Made by a program: the position numbers and the translations under genes. This document shows, piece after piece, positions 23,382 through 35,214 of a stretch of 64,000 nucleotides of DNA. Origin of the DNA: Xylogone sp. PMI_703 (Eukaryota; Ascomycota; Leotiomycetes); the NCBI GenBank assembly GCA_021399445.1, contig JAJTUQ010000005.1:2914001-2978000 (forward strand), written 5' to 3'. The number at the start of each line of letters is the position of its first letter. Positions within the stretch are counted from its first letter, which is position 1. The notes beneath the pieces were generated by a model that saw only the letters and a program-made list of their open reading frames with translations, was not told the DNA's origin and made no database searches.

Positions 23382-23828
23382 ACCACCACATTCAATTAAA
23401 ATATATCCAATAGAGATCTAAGATCCTCTTTTTGAAGTATCATGACCGATCCACCAGATCACTATTACTTTTTTGTGTCAGCTAACACCTGCGATGAATC
23501 ATAAGACGCAGACTAAGAACAACACGGCCTACACCAGCTGGACAGCAGAATGAATGTGCACAAAGGAATCCGCAGCAAATTAATTTTCAGCTTTTCATTT
23601 TAATAATCCATAAGCTTTTATGGCTTCATGTGTATAAGTATCACAAAATCCAACCTGCGCAAGCCTAAGTATCGTTACCCCGCATTCGACTACTAAAATG
23701 CAGGGGAGATGAATTCCCGGTATCTTCATACTAATTCCGTGCTTAATTTATAAAGGCTCAAAAAGCCCCTATAGTCGCCACCCCAATCAATTTTCAGCAA
23801 TATTTGCTTGTAAGACACTCTTTTCCTG
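23382..23828. other. Intergenic, convergent 3' ends
   Basis: About 450 AT-rich bp between the ends of bioDA and the SDR-fold gene. Nothing recognisable. Confidence 0.55.
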
Positions 23829-24565
23829 TCAACCAGCAAGTATATCAATTTCTGGAGTCCAACTACCTGGGCTCTGAGTATACAGATCCCAAATCTTCTT
23901 TGAAATTGCATCGGGATTCAGATATGGATCCTCACTGCTTACCTGCCCACCTATATTGACAAGAGCAATATGGATGTTAGGATACGTTTTCTGCAGGCTC
24001 AAGACAATATTCCTCTGTGCAGCCTTTACCATTGATAAAGAGAATAACTGAGGTATGGGATCTTGACAGAGAAAGCTGCTTGGTACTATGATGGAAGGGC
24101 TTTCTGATGAAGGTAACGCCTCAAGAATCGGAATTGCCCAAGCTGCAGTTGTGTAGAGAGCTATATTTGTGGTCTACAAGAGTCAGAAACATATGCCCCA
24201 GCTAAGCTATGATACACGCAACATACCTTGAAATCATAGAGGATCTCATTCTGATCAAACTCCAGGAGAGCACTAAGATTCACTCTTGCAGCGTTGAACT
24301 GGACACAAGAGACTTTGCCAAACTTTTCAACTTCCTTCAAAACCGCACGGTACTTGTCTGTATCAGTGATATCAACACTCCAGGTTTTCACTTCGACTTT
24401 TCGGCCCGCAGCCGAGGCTGACGCAATGACTTTATTGCGGTCTTCAGATAACCGTGTTGCATTTCGTGATATCAAAGCAATCTTGTCAAATTTGCGGGCG
24501 GCAAAGAGACTAGCAGTTAGGACTCCTATTCCAGGGCCAGAACCGATTACAACAAAAGTCGACAT
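23829..24565 (-). CDS. SDR-fold NAD(P)-binding protein, atypical active site
   Basis: Two exons (24565-24227, 24173-23829) give 227 residues. The N-terminal beta strand and cofactor loop FVVIGSGPGIG, followed by ALISRNATRL and a VDITD acidic motif, are those of short-chain dehydrogenases. The region that normally holds Ser, Tyr and Lys reads VPSSFL and LFSLSMVKAAQRN: the Ser and the Lys are there, but no Tyr stands four residues before the Lys. The protein may bind NAD(P) without classical catalysis or use another acid. It lies between bioDA and a Zn2Cys6 regulator. The substrate is unknown. Confidence 0.8.
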
Positions 24566-25613
24566 CTTGTTCCTATAGTAAAAGAAAATAAACCTCCGCG
24601 TCTAAATAGAGGCTTGAGAATGTGTGTATGAGGTGGATTACACATGGATATAAAGACATGAGGATGAAAGCGATATTTATAATGTCTTGCCGGAGCTGAA
24701 GGGATATTCTAAGTGCCCGGTTTAGCGTGTAAGTCTAACTCACGTAAGGAGGCTGACATAAATGCTCAATCATGGCTATGAGTTCATGGGCTAGCTGTCG
24801 CCAGCTCTAGGATATGCCAGGAGGTTTCCTGGGACGACTTCACGTAATATGTTAGAGACTCTCTATTTCTTTCTTAGAATTGATGGTGGTTTCATGCATC
24901 TCTGCCACTTGGACGGCTCTATTGGCCGTGTTCCAGTTACAGATTTAATAATTCCTCATGTGGAAGTTCAGCAAGAGCTGATCCAAATTGATATATTCCA
25001 AAAACTAACTAGGTCCTTACACCGGAAACATGACAAAGGCGGCCGCTCCCTGTAAAAAGTGAAGTCTTATTGAAATATGCCAGCCAAAGTGACAGGGGGC
25101 GGCTGCGGGTTTTCCACCCCCTGCCCGATTGGCCAAGTAGTTACATTATCTTTACATCGATACACTTTTTGCGACCAAACTATTCACTATCAGTATAGTC
25201 TCCCCCCTAAATGTACATCGGTGGACCTATAAGGCGGCAAGAATATACAACCAATTAAAACTGACAGAATCTTCTATTAAGACTAAATCGGGATGCCGCC
25301 ATGCGGACCCATCGACATACAAATATGGGGGAGGCTGTACTTCTCTTATATCTTCCCAATATATCCCCAATGATGTTTTCGACGCTTAAAATGCTTCATA
25401 AAAGATGAAGGATTTCCTTTCTATTTTCATTTTGGTGTGGGTTCGCTCCAGAGAGATCAAAAGAATCTCACTGGAGCCTTATTCACTTGATTATTCCGAA
25501 ACTCCTGGTTCATTAGATGGTTCAAGGAATGTATCACTCAATAACCATTTAGTGGGTATCTCTTGTAAAGGTGGGTCTTACGATCATGGTGCAACTTCGT
25601 GAACAGCGGATTG
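24566..25613. other. Intergenic, SDR promoter with GC hairpin
   Basis: About 1.05 kb. Arms 25093-25102 and 25114-25123 pair at 9 of 10 positions around an 11-base loop of GC-rich sequence, and an inverted CCAAT box (ATTGG) follows at 25128-25132. The rest is AT-rich, with no gene seen. Confidence 0.4.
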
Positions 25614-27420
25614 TTATGGTGTCACTTCAATATGTGGTGATGCGTGTGCTGATAGGCCAGTGCGCGCTCTGAGCTCATCAGAGAGAGCTGCTTCTATGTT
25701 ATTAAGGAATTGTTCTAGACAGGTCAGTACCAAATCTCTATCGTGGCAAACAAACTTACTTCCACCGTTCCATCTTCGAGTAAATGTCTCAATAGTCTTC
25801 TTCATCGCAAGCATTTCGATGTTCCATTCATCTGTCATCAACCTCTCTCCAGCGAATTGGATATGAAGTAAAGCTGCCAAATACGTGGTATGACTTGCAG
25901 CTGGAGGAAGCGATGGAATATTAATAAATGGGATATCCATGTTAAATCGACGACAGATATCAAGAATCATGGTTACTGTTGATCTTATTGCTAGTGTGGA
26001 CTTAGTGGCACATTGATCTCCGTCGACGGTATTATGCGCACTGCTCAGCTCTCTTGCTATCATGTGAAGAGAAAGAAGGGCACTGTGAACGCCTGTTAGT
26101 ATGGATATACTCAAAATTAGGAGAGAGTTTGTAACTAACGCAAAACAAAGTCCGATACTGGAGCAGCACTTTTCCCAGCCCCCAGTTCCAGCTTCCATCA
26201 ACTTCAGCCCCAGGTCGCGCAAAGATGCATCGAGAGATTCGTATCTCACGATGTCGACGTATGGTGAGCACGTTGATTTTACCATGAGATCTTGAACTTC
26301 ACCCAGGAGGACAGCCGCCTTGGCGGCATGACAAAATGGGCCCAGTCGTGTTGAGTGAGTATCAGTTCGTACTCCAGAGGGCGTGAATACTGGAGCAACC
26401 GTCGGGTCTACATGTGGCACCTCATCATCGTCAGGCAAATCTATTGACAATCTTTGAAGGCTCGGCAATCCCGATTCCAGATACATTTCATCGGCTGATA
26501 GGCCGATATTCATATATCTAGGGCATATGTTAGTATCAAACACTAAGGAGATCATACGCAACCCTACCTATCTATGATCACAATCCCCCACCAGAGACGG
26601 CCTATATCCGTGTTCTGAATATTCGAAACACCTGATCTACGCTGGGCGACAAGCATCCTCGCTGCAATTCGTGTGCATCCATTTATAGTTGACCGAGCAG
26701 CCTCCAAAATTCCATGGGCATGTTCGTATATTGAAATGAGAAGGCCCGCTTGAACAACCTCGAATGCGCAATTTCCCGAAGCCACTTGCAAGGAGTATAG
26801 AGATTTTGTGTCATAATAAATCTGGTCTCTCATGTCACTCTCTCCGTCTGGAATTCGGGTGATAAGCAATATCGCGAAGAATAGAGTTGCAATGGGTATA
26901 TCTGCACCAGAATTCAATACATCTAAGCCATTCTGGAGTTGCTCCTTCGAAACTACAGGCAACCATACGTCAATAGTACTGCAGTAAGTTGATACTAATG
27001 AATCTAGAGTCTCTCCACTCTCAACTATGGTATCGAAGACATGCTTAGAAACCCCTATCCTAAGCTCCGTCGATGGCGCATCGGGAGTGGTATCCGCGAG
27101 CGCAGCGAGTAGAGACGATGCTGCTTGAAGATCCGGCATGAAACCATCACTTGCCCTTGAGCTTTGGAAGCTCCTAGAATCCGTTTCATTATTTAAGAAC
27201 ACTAGATTCCCTTCTAAACCATAGTTATAGTCACACTTCAATAGCAGCCTCCACGTCCATGACATCAATTAGTAAACCCAATCATTTCGGATTTAAACCC
27301 CGAATATGCAGGAACTCACTTGGTACACAAACTACATGAAGGAAGCTCCTTGCTACATTTTCTCTTCCGCGCCCTGCAATTATTGCATACTCGAAAAGCT
27401 CGACCACCTTGCTCGCTCAT
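25614..27420 (-). CDS. Zn2Cys6 transcription factor
   Basis: Three exons (27420-27320, 27248-26568, 26517-25614) give 561 residues. The binuclear zinc cluster is at residues 12-39, with Cys 12, 15, 22, 29, 32 and 39 (CX2CX6CX6CX2CX6C); the last Cys is contributed by exon 2 through a spliced Lys codon. The rest is the helical regulatory region usual in fungal activators, including LWWGIVIIDRYMNIGLSA, which matches the 'WW..... DR..S' element of the fungal transcription factor domain. It should act in the nucleus. Its position beside the SDR and biotin genes makes it a candidate local regulator, but no target can be read from sequence. Confidence 0.9.
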
Positions 27421-28058
27421 GTTTAATTGAAGAACCAAGAGAAAACGTGAGTTATGGCAATGGATTGTCATCTTACGGCGTTCGCCACGATAAACCGAAA
27501 ACCGCTGTAACGCTAAGCCTTTCTCGCGAATGGCTAGATCCTAAAGGAATAACAATTTTCCGATCTCTGTCGATGTTCGTTCGAAATCTCAAACTCTCCG
27601 TGTGTACTCCTAGGAAAGAAAGATTCATTAATATTATGGTCATGGCCATCAGCTTCGCCTCATCTTATCTACGCGCTATTGATGGAGTAAATGGCCATAG
27701 TTAGGTCAATCTAAAATACAGCCATCTTGCCAGAACGATTACGGTTACATACAAATAGTGACCACCCGTACCTATAAGCCCGATAATAAGGATTATGCCT
27801 GGAACCCTGCTATGCGAGGCTATTCCATTCGTGATCTCCTAATTCGATGCCCACTAACATAATTTTACTGTGGTTACGTAATAAAGTATTTGATTGAATT
27901 AACAATTCTTTGCATCCTCGGCATCTCACCATCATCAAAGCATAATCTGACACATTTTTAACATCATAACGCGATCAACTCTAGAAAGAAAGCTAAGCTA
28001 AATCTGCATCTCTTTCTATTGAGGATAAAATCTCTAGGTCTAGTCGGCTGTTTATGGA
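27421..28058. other. Intergenic, regulator promoter
   Basis: About 640 bp with the promoter of the Zn2Cys6 gene. No gene or repeat recognised. Confidence 0.5.
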
Positions 28059-28328
28059 CAGATACAGGAAACTACTAGGCCCATAATATTTGTGGCGCAC
28101 AGTCTGGGTGGATTAGTGGTAGAGCAAGCGTTGCTGATCCGCCGCAACTCGAACGAGCATGAGTTAAACAGCGTTCTGAACTCTACCTTTGCAATTGATT
28201 TCATGGGCACTCCTTACGATGGGTCTGGTTTGGCGGCGCGGGAATCTGTATTGGCACGGCTCGTCTCCCTCATGACCTCAACAAATAAAGACATGGTAAG
28301 ACTCTTGAGCAAGATTCAGAAACTCTAG
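28059..28328 (+). pseudogene. Relic of an alpha/beta hydrolase (NLR-type N-terminal hydrolase)
   Basis: An open stretch of about 90 codons reads RPIIFVAHSLGGLVVEQAL and later FMGTPYDGSGLA. This is the nucleophile-elbow region (GHSLGG-like, here AHSLGG) of the serine hydrolase domain found at the N-terminus of many fungal NACHT or TPR proteins. No start codon, no upstream catalytic region and no downstream domain can be joined, so I read it as a fragment left by a larger gene. Confidence 0.55.
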
Positions 28329-28706
28329 CAGCTGTCTAAAAAGAATTTCAGCAAATGCCGATGGCGACGATAACATTGGTTTGTGTTAAACTTTGAATGT
28401 GTAAGGTGTACTACTTTGTCCTTCCACCTCTGAAGGCTAGCAGAAGAAAGTTACAAGTCGACATCAGTATTGTTAAGGCAGGTAATCATATTCCTTCGTA
28501 AGTGAATCATATCGAGTATGTATCGGAAGAGCCCTACCAGCCTTTAATCCGTATACTTGCTGATACCCGCTATCACAGGCGGATTTTGTTATTTCTCAGT
28601 CTGTTCATCCTCCAATTTTCACTGTAGCAACCAGCATTGGCGAGATGGGAAATAGTGCACATATGCTTCTTTATGCATTAGGGCCAATCATTATGATATT
28701 CCTTCT
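28329..28706. other. Intergenic, no gene recognised
   Basis: About 380 bp between the hydrolase relic and the 3' end of the reductase gene. No further piece of the hydrolase was found. Confidence 0.45.
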
Positions 28707-29396
28707 TTAACTAAATTTCTTTTTACTCTGGATATCTTTAACCATCTTCGTAATCTGAGCTACACAGCGATTCCAAGCAGGAAATTCCCAATGTTCTGCC
28801 TGTTGCCCGCTAATAAATCCATTATAGCCACCCGTGACCCAATCGGGCCAGTAATCGTCATAGATCATGAATTCGGGCATTTTTTCTGCCGAATCTAATA
28901 CATTCATCTTCTTCTCTTCCATAAATTCCTTCATCATCTGAAGTGACTTCTTTTTCCATGTCCTGCCATATTCTTCGGGGCGAGATGGCGCTTCTTCTCT
29001 CCCAAATCCCATCAGGATCACCGGTTTTCGAGTGAGAACATGTTGAGGTAGAAGTGATACCGCAGCTTTCAGTGGGTTGCAACAGGACCAGGTGTGGTAG
29101 GGAAAGAGGAAGATTAGTCCTGGATACTTTGATATCTCATCCACCCAATCTTCAAGGGACTTTCTAGCTTCAGGTGGCGTATATGGCGCTAATAAGGCGG
29201 ACTCTGGAGCTTCAATTGAGAGATTAAATTCCGCTAGGTCAATTATCTGAATTCTGAAATTATCTGGGATATTTGGGGTGAAATATGTTTGCTGAGAATA
29301 TGCAGAGATTTCGTTGCTAAGCACTCCTAAGGGATGAGGCAATGCAGTGTTATGAATGAGGGCTATTGTCACGTGTTCCACTCCCGCCGAGGCCAT
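28707..29396 (-). CDS. Flavodoxin-fold NADPH-dependent FMN reductase-like protein
   Basis: A single exon of 229 residues from ATG 29396; the frame extends further upstream but the family-like sequence begins at MASAGVEHVTIALIH. The beta strand IFLFPYHTWSC followed by NPLKAAVSLL corresponds to the flavin-contacting loop and the helix of NADPH-dependent FMN reductases (usual pattern F-x-P-x-YNW...P-x-LKNAID). It probably reduces FMN or a quinone with NAD(P)H in the cytosol. It could in principle feed reduced FMN to the luciferase-fold enzyme 18 kb away, but nothing in the sequence links them. Confidence 0.65.
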   Translation of the reverse strand: MASAGVEHVTIALIHNTALPHPLGVLSNEISAYSQQTYFTPNIPDNFRIQIIDLAEFNLSIEAPESALLAPYTPPEARKSLEDWVDEISKYPGLIFLFPYHTWSCCNPLKAAVSLLPQHVLTRKPVILMGFGREEAPSRPEEYGRTWKKKSLQMMKEFMEEKKMNVLDSAEKMPEFMIYDDYWPDWVTGGYNGFISGQQAEHWEFPAWNRCVAQITKMVKDIQSKKKFS

Positions 29397-30814
29397 TCTA
29401 GGATTTGATGCTTGGGAGGGAATTCCTCGATCATTAGAATACGTAGAAGTCTGAGCAGGAACTATTAATTGATAGGTTATCTGGTCGAAATATGTGAGCT
29501 TCTTGAAGCGGTGTAAGTGAGATGACTCATCGCGATGATGACGCCAAGTAATTATGAGTTTTACATCTTCCCGTCTCATTGTCCAGGCAGAGTGACATTG
29601 AAACAACTATTTTCCGTTATGATATCGGTTATTAATGATTGCGTATGCTATCAGGTGTTTCCTAAGGATTGAGATAGCCATACACGAGGGTACACACTCG
29701 CTGCACTACTAAAACTTTCTCCAAGTGCCCACCAGGAGACTTCTTTCTTGCCGACACAGTATTAAGTGCAATCCTACGAGTGAAGTCCGTTAAATGGAAT
29801 AATCACTACAGATAATTTATAGTCTGCAATTCCCACAATGCCTACTCTGAAATATCAAACAAAGAAACATAGTAATCCCCGTATATCGAACTGCTAGCCT
29901 CAACTAGCGATAATGGTATTGGGTAAGATCGATGGCACCTTCACAATGGATGAAGATATTTATAGTTTAAGCTAATTAATTCTGTTTCTGTGGCATGATG
30001 AAGGCCCTGCGATTTCATTCTATCAAGTATACAATGATGTCACCTTAAAACAATACGGTCGGCTGCCGAACCGGTTGGCGGAAGATCATTACTTGTATTG
30101 CAAAAGGTGAACAACGGAAGTGTGCTTTGTTTATCCGGTGTAGATCATTTACAGTAACCAGCGCGGAGTGTAACCCGTGAAAACTTTCCCTTTGTTAGCT
30201 ATTCTTACAACAAAAGTGGGATCTACAGCCACTGGGAACACGTGCATCGAATTACCCTAATAATTCGGGTGTAAGATATTGAAAACGTGCACAAAGGATT
30301 CGCATTCTTTCCCGGAGTTTGCTTACATGTAGCAATAGCGGCAGCCACAAGGTAATCCGGCCCGGGACCTGCATATCGGTTTCTTATCAGGGACAAAGCC
30401 AGCGCTATTCGTTGGACAGTATCTGAAGTGTCTATGAAAGGAATAGAAAATCAATATTCCATGCTTGGTCGGACTTGTTCTAGCTGGTTGTTGGGGACCT
30501 GCTAAATCAGTGTTCCAATCACACCGCTTAGGCAATTGCTTGAGCTTGTACTGGATTAAGCTTTCGTATTTGGGTGGATACGTACCAAATGCAAAGCTTA
30601 TTCCTGTTTTGTCCCCGTTTGTTCCTGGATCTATGATAGGAATATGCCGTACACGTGTGTTAATGCAGGGAGAGATTGAGCTGAAGGAGCTGCCGGGTCT
30701 CCCGGCTGGACAGTATATAAGCCTTCGTCGCAGCTGATGATACTTTTCCTGCGACGTATAATTGCTCGTCGATTACTATACCTCCCCTTCACAATAAAGG
30801 ATCCATAATCCAAG
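29397..30814. other. Intergenic with promoter of the cupredoxin-like gene
   Basis: About 1.4 kb between divergent genes. The part next to 30815 holds a clear TATA box. The frame 30465-30737 overlaps this promoter and is not called. Confidence 0.5.
30714..30720 (+). promoter_or_regulatory. TATA box
   Basis: TATATAA lies 95 bp upstream of the start codon of the secreted cupredoxin-like gene, a normal position for a fungal core promoter. Confidence 0.5.
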
Positions 30815-31736
30815 ATGTATACCTCGGTCGCATCTCTCTTGTCTGTAGCGGCTATTGCCAATGCTGCTATCATTGATATCGCTGTGGTATGCTTCTGTTT
30901 TTCAGCTTCTATTGGGATGGATTTGCGAGTTTATATGTCGCTAATATCGGTATAAGGGTGCATCTGGTCTTACCTTTACTCCCGATAGTGTCACTGCCAA
31001 CGTCGGAGATGTGTAAGTGGAAGATTGGTTGAATAATGCTGTCTTACAATTGGATAAATGCTGATTGGCGCAGACTTCGATTCCAGATGTTCAATACCCA
31101 CAGTGTTGCTGAAGGAGATTTCTCAAATGCATGCCAGCCAGTAGCCTCAAGCCCATTCTTTTCGGGAGTCATTGCTGGCGGTGCCACTGGGGTAATTTAC
31201 TTTATCTGGTTTATTTCTTCACTAACATTGTTCTAGAACACCACATTCTCTGTTATTGTTAACAGTACCGACCCAATCTGGTATTACTGTACCGTCGGAA
31301 AGCATTGCCCGGCTGGCATGGTAGGCGTTATTAACCCACCCGCTGACCTAACCATCGATGAGTACAAGAGTGCAGCCAAGAACGCGACGAGCATTGGTGC
31401 TCCAGCAACTGTGGGAGGTGGAATTGTGTCTACTTCAACAGCCTGTACCTCTACCGCTACCAGCGCAACAACATTAGCTGCTTGCAATCATGACAATTGC
31501 CTCAGAGGTAAGTGATTGCTTCTCACCGTGGGGCCGCTTATAGGCTCTGATACTAAAGCTATCTAGCTGTGATTGCCTCGGCCTTCCCCACCAGAAGTGG
31601 CAGCGTTGATTGCTCGACCTTCTTCGCTACCCCGTCAGCTATCCCAGCATACGCCTCTGCTTGCTCAGGCAGTGTCCGTTATGCCAGTGCGTGCACATGC
31701 ATCGGAGTCACAGCTACTCCAACTCCATCTTGTTAG
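30815..31736 (+). CDS. Secreted cupredoxin-like protein
   Basis: Five exons (30815-30886, 30957-31012, 31074-31191, 31237-31507, 31567-31736) give 228 residues. A signal peptide (MYTSVASLLSVAAIANAA) leads into a plastocyanin-like domain: VGASGLTFTPDSVTANVGD, then RFQMFNTHSVAEGDF, and WYYCTVGKHCPAGMVG. The His of NTHSV and the Cys, His and Met of the last motif fit type 1 copper ligands. A Thr/Ser-rich linker is followed by a Cys-containing tail that repeats Ser and Ala (SACSGSVRYASACTC). Fungal proteins of this kind are extracellular or wall-linked and often called serine-rich extracellular proteins; their role is uncertain. Confidence 0.88.
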
Positions 31737-32069
31737 ATAAAATACAGGATCCTAGCGTAAAATAATGCAATAAATTCCATCTTTTGGATCGTACTATGAA
31801 ATTTGCAATTTATATGGGATCTTGGATAATTAAAGTACAATTACCGCAAGTAGTAAATCACTATATTGCCTGCTAATACTACAACTGTCTCAATAATTAC
31901 AATTCCAATGCTAGGGCTGGTGCACTAATCTTGGCTTCATCTATATTTCACGCTATTCTTCTAAACCACCCAATAATAGCGCCTCTGGTATAAAATATTA
32001 CTCATCAATAGACAGCACCTTTCTATCTCGAGAGTAATATCCCAGGCATACATTTCAATAGAAAGCCTC
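31737..32069. other. Intergenic, convergent 3' ends
   Basis: About 330 AT-rich bp between two convergent genes. Nothing recognised. Confidence 0.55.
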
Positions 32070-33782
32070 TTAGTTCGGGCCGAGTTTGAATCCTCCCCAA
32101 TTCAAGCGGCTAAATACTCCTAATGGATCATAGGCATCACGAATCGCCCTCATTCTCTGAACATTTGCAAGAGGAAACCCTACGAAAGGGTCTTGAAAAT
32201 CTCCAGCATCACCCATATAAATAAATTCAGATGCCAACCCTTTTTCCTGGCTCTGGAGGTGCCAATAGTCGAGCAACGATTGAGCCCATCTGGACATCCG
32301 CAGGTCATCGGCAGCATTAGACCAGCTGGTCGAGAATTGCCATACTTTGCATCCAATTAGTATGTTGATCTTAAGCATGCTGTATATAGTGCTCAGAAAA
32401 GCATTCAGTGGAGCGTAGAAATTGAAATTAACGTACTTATGTATGACTGGTCATCGTCTAGTCCCCAAGTATTGCCAATCCCATTGTCCTTGGCAACGCT
32501 AAGAGCACTTTTTGGCATAATATTCATGACAAATGTTGGGTAAAGCCCCTCCACATCACTGACTTCTTCAACGGCAATCTTCCAGGCTTGGTAGATTCTG
32601 TATAATTGATCTGTATCCGACTTAATGGTCTTGTGAGCAAATTGAACGCTAACTTCAAGTCAGTATCGAACCAATCATATATGATATATCTGCATTGAAG
32701 TTCTATGATAGACTCACCGAAACATTTGAAAAGGGCTATCTAATGTTGAGTGCCACTGGAGAGGTGTAGTCACATTGTTGACCGTCAGCACTGACGGGAT
32801 TGCCGAGTAGTTTGCAAATCGTGACGGTGGAGACTCCGTCCCTTCTTGAACACCTAGCAGTGAAGCTGAAATCTGCTTTGAGGTTACATTATAGCTGATG
32901 GTGACCACAGAGCCAGCCGCAACATCCGGACCATTATTGTTCGCCATATCAACAGTTGCAGCAATAAATGCCGGGATTGCTGACTCGTCAAACTCTTGAA
33001 TCGTTGTGCTGATATAAGGAATGGGGAGAGTCTTGATGGTGAACTTTGTGACGATCCCAAAGTTATTTGCTCCGCCTTTCAAAGCCCAGAAAAGATCCGG
33101 ATTCGATTTCGAGTTCACAGCAACTTGTGTGCCATTTCCTAGAACCACATCATAGCTGCACGCATTATCCATTGCAAAGCCATACTTGTTAATCAAATAG
33201 TGAAACCCGCCTATCAACGTGAGACCAGAGACCCCAATTGTTTTAAGACGCCCTCCGATACAATATAATCCTTCACTCGCGAGGGCCGAATAAACATCGA
33301 TCCACCGAGCACCGGGACCAACGTCCACGGTTTCTTTATTACTAGCAAGCGTGATATCAGTGAGATTGTTGAGCGCAAGAAGTACGCCACCGTCTATATT
33401 ATTGGAGCCAGGGACCTATACTATTGGTTAGGTCTACTGTAATACTGAAAAATGGAGTATTTCTCACGTTCATATGTCCTCCTCCACGAACGGCGAATTG
33501 TGCGCCGCATGACGTGAATATCGAAACTGCACTTGCGACCTGGTCCGCGGCGGTAGGGGTAAATATACATCTTGGAAGAAGATCCGCCCGGAGGTCCCAG
33601 TAGTCGGTTGCTTCTGCCATATACGCAGTCGAGTTTGCAGATAATAACAACCCTCCATACTTTGAAGCTAATTCAGCACAAGCACAGCGTGCCCCATCAT
33701 TTAAGTTAGCGATGGTGATATTCTGCGCAGAGGTAGAGGTAGCAAGAAGCCAGCCGGCAAAAGACAACTTATAATAACGCAT
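32070..33782 (-). CDS. Secreted FAD-linked oxidase (berberine bridge-like)
   Basis: Four exons (33782-33468, 33415-32718, 32648-32437, 32344-32070) give 499 residues. A signal peptide (MRYYKLSFAGWLLATSTSAQ) is followed by the PCMH-type FAD domain: FAVRGGGHMN with the His that usually carries FAD covalently, then VPGSNNIDGGV, DVGPGARWIDVY, and WALKGGANNFGIVT. The C-terminus ends YDPLGVFSRLNWGGFKL, as in the family. The last acceptor was placed after GATGCAAAG because it alone closes the frame (QSYI-IWQFSTSWSNA). The motif that holds a second covalent Cys in some relatives lacks it here at the usual place. Substrates of fungal members include sugars, alcohols and alkaloid intermediates; this one is unassigned. 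Confidence 0.88.
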
Positions 33783-35214
33783 AATAAGCAGTCACCACAA
33801 GTGGAGAGAGATACTAATTCTCGACAGGATGTAGAAGTTACCTTGAGTCGAAATCCCGCACTACTGCTTAAGGCGAGATGTTGGTGGTATATATAGAAAG
33901 TATCCGGCATATACTCGTAAGTGACAGCCCTAAAGTGTGAAATTTGGTCGATTAATTCCTAAACGGACCTTTTTGCTCCATAAAGTGAGGCCATGTTACC
34001 ATCCCCGTACATGGAATGCATACTATTTAATTTCGAAATTGACCAGTTATGCATAATTCTAAGCCGCCCGTCTAGCAATCCGAGAGAATGGTGGGATGAT
34101 CACCTCTCCTTGGGGTATCGGCCTGTTAGCTAGACTACTAAGCCTCCAATATACTCAACTCCTAACCATACACTTTGTTGCCAGAATAATCTGCTTGGTG
34201 GTACCTCCCCTCCCACCAAATTTTGGTAGCGAGCTTATGTACCACTATGCCTATTATTTTGTCCACGAGTACACAAGATCAAGGGCAACGGCACTTCCCA
34301 GAGGCAGCCAGGAGATCCTTGTGAACTCCGGACGATTCACCTAGAGTAGGATGTTATTGACGATCATTTCATTGATTCGTATTCGCTCGTACTCGCTCAT
34401 ACTCCGTGATTCCCCCTGTAGAATCATAGGCACATCACGTACATGACCTCTACGTAAGAAAGTGAATCGGTGCTAATAATCATTTTATTATGGCTATGTA
34501 AGCCGCTTACTGCGGTTCTGACATCAACGTCAAAATGCACGTCATTGTAATCTGGCGTGGCTCATAAATTTGGGAAACATTCACTGTTGGAGTCAAGACA
34601 TTAATGGAATGAGTGTGTATAACCCTGCTTTATAATAAAGCAAAGCATACTACTTCGTAATAATATGTTAAATCTTTCAATTCAGAAAATGCGGTCCGAC
34701 TTGACAATTAATTCCAAGCACTTCACCGCGTCCGATATATTAAGATGATCAAAACAATACAATTTATGGACATTTAAGCGCTAACACTTGCCATGGTTTT
34801 CATACCTTTGAATGAAGTACGATCTCTTATTTTATTACTAGTGATAGCACCAGTTCTGGAGACAAGATAATAAGCGGCGAGAATATCGATCCGACATACG
34901 AGACTCAAATGACTCAAGAGCCTTTGCTTATTTTTCTTAGAAATATCACGAACCTAAAGTCAAATAAATGATAACTAACAATATTTAAGCTTTGTAGATT
35001 GATTTCAGTCTTCGCATGCTTTCAAACATAAAAATTAGTAGTGTTTGGTAGCCGTTCGCAACTCAGTAGTCAAGCGCAACTCGCACCAACCCCTCCAAAT
35101 CTTGTCTATCGGAACCATAGAATCGACGCTAATAAAAACCGGATATATAGCCACCCATCCCCGCGAATCAAGTTTCCATTCTTCAGTTCTCCTGTTACTC
35201 GAGCCCGAGTGACA
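33783..35214. other. Intergenic, divergent promoters
   Basis: About 1.43 kb between the divergent FAD oxidase and glutathione transferase genes. Mostly AT-rich, especially 34600-35000. No gene recognised. Confidence 0.5.

Noticed and set aside
32345..32436. FAD oxidase judged broken at its last intron
   Set aside because: The obvious acceptor ATACAG breaks the frame, but the acceptor after GATGCAAAG closes it and gives family-like sequence.
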